From: Bin55 sp963664665
GTDB taxonomy: Bacteria; Pseudomonadota; Gammaproteobacteria; Pseudomonadales; Azotimanducaceae
DNA length: 64,000 bases
Assembly (NCBI GenBank): GCA_963664665.2
Contig: CAXXMH010000004.1
Span: 1,054,001-1,118,000 of the forward strand
Direction: 5' to 3'
Position 1 is the stretch's first letter, and each line of letters opens with the position of its first letter. Made by a program: the position numbers and the translations under genes. Under the pieces are notes generated by a model, which ran no database searches, was not told the DNA's origin, and worked only from the letters and a program-made list of their open reading frames with translations. Positions 61,231 through 64,000 of the stretch are shown here, piece after piece.

Positions 61231-63224
61231 CGCTTTTCTGCAAGATCTAACCAAGCGATATCCGAGTCGCTCAACTCGACGTCAAACGAGCGTAGACTGC
61301 TTGTCGTTTCCCAAATAAAACGAGGTCCGATAAGCGGAAAAGTCTTGAACGGTTGCGCGAGTACATAAGCGAGCGCAACGTTGATGAGTTCGACGCCTTT
61401 TTGATTAGCAATATCCATCGCGCGGTCCCGACGATCGAAATTCTCATCAGAAAACCAGCAGCGCTTCATTTCAGCGTCGCCGGGCTGATTCCAGCCACTT
61501 TGAGATTCGGAACTGTCGCCTGCACGAACGCGTTCGTAGTGTGGCGTGAAGAAACCGCGCGCTTGTGAGGACCACGGGAACAGAGCTAGATTGTTCGATG
61601 CCAAGAAAGCACGAAACGGATCGGAATTAGCTGAGACACAGCCGGGCCAGACCGGACTTAACATCTTCGCAAGACTAAATTGATTCGACACGACTGAAAA
61701 CGGCTGTTTACTGTTCGAGTCAGCATATTTATTCGCCGCCTCAATGCGTTCCTGCTCCCAGTTTGAACCGCCGAATACGTGAATGAGACCTTCATCATGT
61801 AGTTCGTTTAACGCGTCAACCCACTCATCAATGCCGACATCAGCGTTGTCGCGATGTAAGAAATAGATGTCTAAATGATCTGTTTGAAGTCGATCGAGCG
61901 TTTCGGTGAGTTGCGGTCGGCAAAACTCAGGTCGGTTTAACGGCGTGTGTGCGCCTTTGCCGATGATCGCAACTTCGTTTCGTATTCCCCGTGCCTTCAA
62001 CCACTGTCCAAGCAGTGTTTCGATACGTCCTCCACCGTATATATATGCCGTATCGAACACGTTCCCGCCTTGCTCGATAAAGTGGTCGAACATCACGGCG
62101 GCATGAGGTAAATTCGGTTGATTGTCGCAGCCCATAACGACACGCGAAAGGCTCTTTCCTACTCCGGGGATGGTGTCCCGAGGCAACGATGTATCAGCAG
62201 TATTGAGAGGGCGTCCGTAGACGGGTTGGGCTAGCGTTGCTGGTGCTTCTTGCGGGTACGTGATCCCAAGCTCAGCTCGCCACTTGTCGAGCACGATCGA
62301 GTTGCCGATCGAATCCTCCCAATTCATTGCGGGCGACTCAACCAAACCCGCTTGAATACAACGATCGACTTCGTCGACCTGATAGACGTACGCGCTCTCT
62401 GATGTACCGGTAAATTCCTCGGATTCTCTGCCACGATTTAAGGTGACCTTCCATTCTTGCGGACATTGCCAAGGTGTAGCGACGTGAATAGAGCCTTCGC
62501 TTCCGAAAATAGCAACATCGTTGTCAAGCTGTTGTCCAACGCCAGTCGCAACATGTGCGCCTATGCCGCCGTCGAAGGAGAGAAGGCCTGATGAGTAGAG
62601 ATCGACGCCGGTACGCGCAAGCATGCCGGTGGCGGCGATATCGGTAGGCTCAGAACCGACGATCATTCGCGCCATGGATACTGAATAGCATCCAACATCC
62701 ATGATCCCGCCACCCGCAAGTTCAGCGGCATATAGGCGACTCGTTTCGGAGAACGGCGTTTTGAATGCAAACGTTGCGCGTATGTGGCGTATTTCGCCGA
62801 TTGCATCGTCCGCCAGTAGTTCTTTAATTTTCTGGGTTTGAGGATGCATGCGATACATGAATGCCTCGAGGAGAAATCCGTGGTTTTCCTGTGCGGCATG
62901 CACCATCGCCATGACTTCAGCGTGATTGAGTCCCATCGGCTTCTCGCAGAGCACCGCTTTTCCTGCATCAAGTGCTTTGATCGTCCATTCGACGTGTTGC
63001 GGATGTGGCGTTGAAACGTATACCGCATCGACGCTTGGATCCACAAGAAGTGCCTCGTACGAACCGTGAGCAGAAATACTGTCATATTCCGAAGCGAACT
63101 TGTCGGCGTTCGCTTGCGTTCGGCTACCTATGGCAACCAATTCAGCCGTGTTTGAAGTGTTGATCGCGTTTGCTAGCGCATGTGCGATACGGCCCGTCGC
63201 GAGGATTCCCCATCGAGTTGTCAT
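61227..63224 (-). CDS. Gfo/Idh/MocA oxidoreductase fused to an aldo/keto reductase
   Basis: The 665-residue protein joins two enzymes. Residues 1 to about 335 form a Gfo/Idh/MocA unit: GILATGRIAHALANAI for NAD(P), the conserved CEKPMGLN with catalytic Lys, and a GGIMDVGCYSV block near 170. Residues about 350-665 are an aldo/keto reductase: Asp and Tyr in FDTAYIYGGGRIE, Lys in IGKGAHTP and His in YFLHRDN, the AKR tetrad. Such fusions would oxidise and reduce sugar-like compounds in sequence, but the substrate is not known. The frame is uninterrupted. Confidence 0.85.
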   Translation of the reverse strand: MTTRWGILATGRIAHALANAINTSNTAELVAIGSRTQANADKFASEYDSISAHGSYEALLVDPSVDAVYVSTPHPQHVEWTIKALDAGKAVLCEKPMGLNHAEVMAMVHAAQENHGFLLEAFMYRMHPQTQKIKELLADDAIGEIRHIRATFAFKTPFSETSRLYAAELAGGGIMDVGCYSVSMARMIVGSEPTDIAATGMLARTGVDLYSSGLLSFDGGIGAHVATGVGQQLDNDVAIFGSEGSIHVATPWQCPQEWKVTLNRGRESEEFTGTSESAYVYQVDEVDRCIQAGLVESPAMNWEDSIGNSIVLDKWRAELGITYPQEAPATLAQPVYGRPLNTADTSLPRDTIPGVGKSLSRVVMGCDNQPNLPHAAVMFDHFIEQGGNVFDTAYIYGGGRIETLLGQWLKARGIRNEVAIIGKGAHTPLNRPEFCRPQLTETLDRLQTDHLDIYFLHRDNADVGIDEWVDALNELHDEGLIHVFGGSNWEQERIEAANKYADSNSKQPFSVVSNQFSLAKMLSPVWPGCVSANSDPFRAFLASNNLALFPWSSQARGFFTPHYERVRAGDSSESQSGWNQPGDAEMKRCWFSDENFDRRDRAMDIANQKGVELINVALAYVLAQPFKTFPLIGPRFIWETTSSLRSFDVELSDSDIAWLDLAEKR

Positions 63225-63267
63225 GATTTAGCTATTTGAAAATAAGAAGAGTCACCAACGATAGTAC

Positions 63268-63290
63268 CCTAGCTGTGAATCACACCTAGG
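63268..63290. promoter_or_regulatory. Near-perfect palindrome before the fusion gene
   Basis: CCTAG C TGTG AAT CACA C CTAGG forms a 9-bp dyad with one C.C mismatch around a 3-nt centre, 44 bp before the ATG of the fusion gene. It could be an operator or a hairpin ending lpxA transcripts; no T-tract follows on either strand, which favours an operator. Confidence 0.4.
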
Positions 63291-63350
63291 ATGCGAAGCC
63301 ATCACAATCCCGAAATTAGATCTGATGGTTTCAGTTTCTGAAAGGTATTA

Positions 63351-64000
63351 CTAATCGCCGGCGTTAATCTCGAATGTCTTCTCGTCCGGAATCGCGAGTC
63401 CTCGTTTTGACTCGTCAGCAGCAGTGAGCATATTTCGAATGTAATCAAGGTGCCCTAGATCACGTTTCACGGTCTCAATTGCTTCTGCGAAAACCATATC
63501 GTTCACGAAGAGCGTACGAAACGCTCGACGAACGTCGCGGATCTGTTCTTCGCTATAACCCGCACGTTGCATGCCGACGCGGTTTACCACGCGCATGCGA
63601 GCGTTTGGCGTGCCTTCAGCGATCGTGTATGGCAGGACATCCTGTCGAACGGCGGAGCAACCGGCAACCATGGCAACTTCACCAACAGTACAGTATTGAT
63701 GGATTGCGCAGAGACCACCAAGATTGGCATAGTCTCCTACGTGTACATGCCCTCCGACTGTTGCTGAATGACTCAGGACGACGTGATCGCCGATGATGCA
63801 GTTGTGAGCGACATGAGCATGGGCCAGGAAAGCGTTGTTGTTCCCGACCACTGTCTTGGAACCTTCTGCCGTCCCGCTATGGATCGACACAAACTCGCGG
63901 AAGATATTGTTGCTTCCGATCTCGCAGTACGTCACGGTATCAGGCACATATTTCTGGTCCTGAGACTGGACACCGATTGTTGCGAAAGGAAAAATCGAGC
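63351..64000 (-). CDS. lpxA: UDP-N-acetylglucosamine acyltransferase, C-terminal part (runs off the right edge)
   Basis: This left-handed beta-helix enzyme begins lipid A synthesis. The 216 codons in the window correspond to E. coli LpxA from about residue 65 on: ATIGVQSQDQKYV, EIGSNNIFREFVSIHSGT, the catalytic His region LAHAHVAHNCIIGDHV, AIHQYC, and the C-terminal helices. The frame is open to the edge, so the N-terminus lies outside. lpxB, which often follows, is absent; a fusion oxidoreductase is next. Confidence 0.9.
   Translation of the reverse strand, partial: SIFPFATIGVQSQDQKYVPDTVTYCEIGSNNIFREFVSIHSGTAEGSKTVVGNNNAFLAHAHVAHNCIIGDHVVLSHSATVGGHVHVGDYANLGGLCAIHQYCTVGEVAMVAGCSAVRQDVLPYTIAEGTPNARMRVVNRVGMQRAGYSEEQIRDVRRAFRTLFVNDMVFAEAIETVKRDLGHLDYIRNMLTAADESKRGLAIPDEKTFEINAGD

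Noticed and set aside
63268..63290. A CRP site (TGTGA...TCACA)
   Set aside because: The half-sites are separated by one base, not six.

Overview
The window looks like chromosome from a Gram-negative gammaproteobacterium, probably aerobic and free-living. Three conserved blocks point that way: ispB divergent from rplU-rpmA-obgE-proB; rpsT divergent from murJ-ribF-lspA; and ilvI-ilvH-ilvC-pssA-msrP, an order known from Pseudomonas-like genomes. lpxA and bamD show an LPS-bearing outer membrane. Many genes start at GTG or TTG. No genus can be named from this sequence alone.

Layout. 1-1604 (minus strand): the 5' part of asnS preceded by a FemAB/GNAT-like gene. 1870-2862: a compact foreign-looking cassette of a two-TM SLATT-like membrane protein, an overlapping 40-residue polyproline peptide and a small GIY-YIG nuclease-like protein. 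3401-8675: an insertion-sequence zone with one IS4-superfamily transposase and two apparently identical 1651-bp IS1182-type elements, each with its own 4-bp target duplication. 8699-14445: a MacA/MacB-like efflux system whose permease is two separate FtsX-like genes, then a MATE exporter. 14471-21586: a flavodoxin, an acetoin-dehydrogenase-type operon (E1 alpha, E1 beta, AcoX, E2) without E3, threonine dehydratase and an epimerase. 21622-28819: mixed metabolism (LLM oxidoreductase, AidB-like acyl-CoA dehydrogenase, PEGA lipoprotein, carboxylesterase, glyoxalase I, SDR) ending at a tRNA-Pro(CGG).

29025-43944 is housekeeping: isoprenoid quinone side chain, ribosomal proteins, Obg, proline synthesis, lipid II flippase, flavin synthesis, signal peptidase II, BamD, RluD, branched-chain amino acid synthesis, phosphatidylserine synthase and MsrP. 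ileS is absent between ribF and lspA, and msrQ is absent after msrP. 44002-53175 is a catabolic region (TauD-type dioxygenase, MerR regulator, acyl-CoA ligase, two APH-fold kinases, zinc alcohol dehydrogenase, enoyl-CoA hydratase, SDR). 53236-64000 holds an Lhr-type helicase, an unrecognised internally duplicated protein, an acyl-CoA dehydrogenase, an SRAP protein, a Gfo/Idh/MocA-aldo/keto reductase fusion and the 3' part of lpxA.

The best candidate for an undescribed system is the SLATT-like/polyproline/GIY-YIG cassette beside the IS zone. A second object worth attention is an ordered inverted-repeat structure at 45070-45162 in an otherwise empty 611-bp gap. All functional calls are from reading protein motifs and gene order; no database search was possible.
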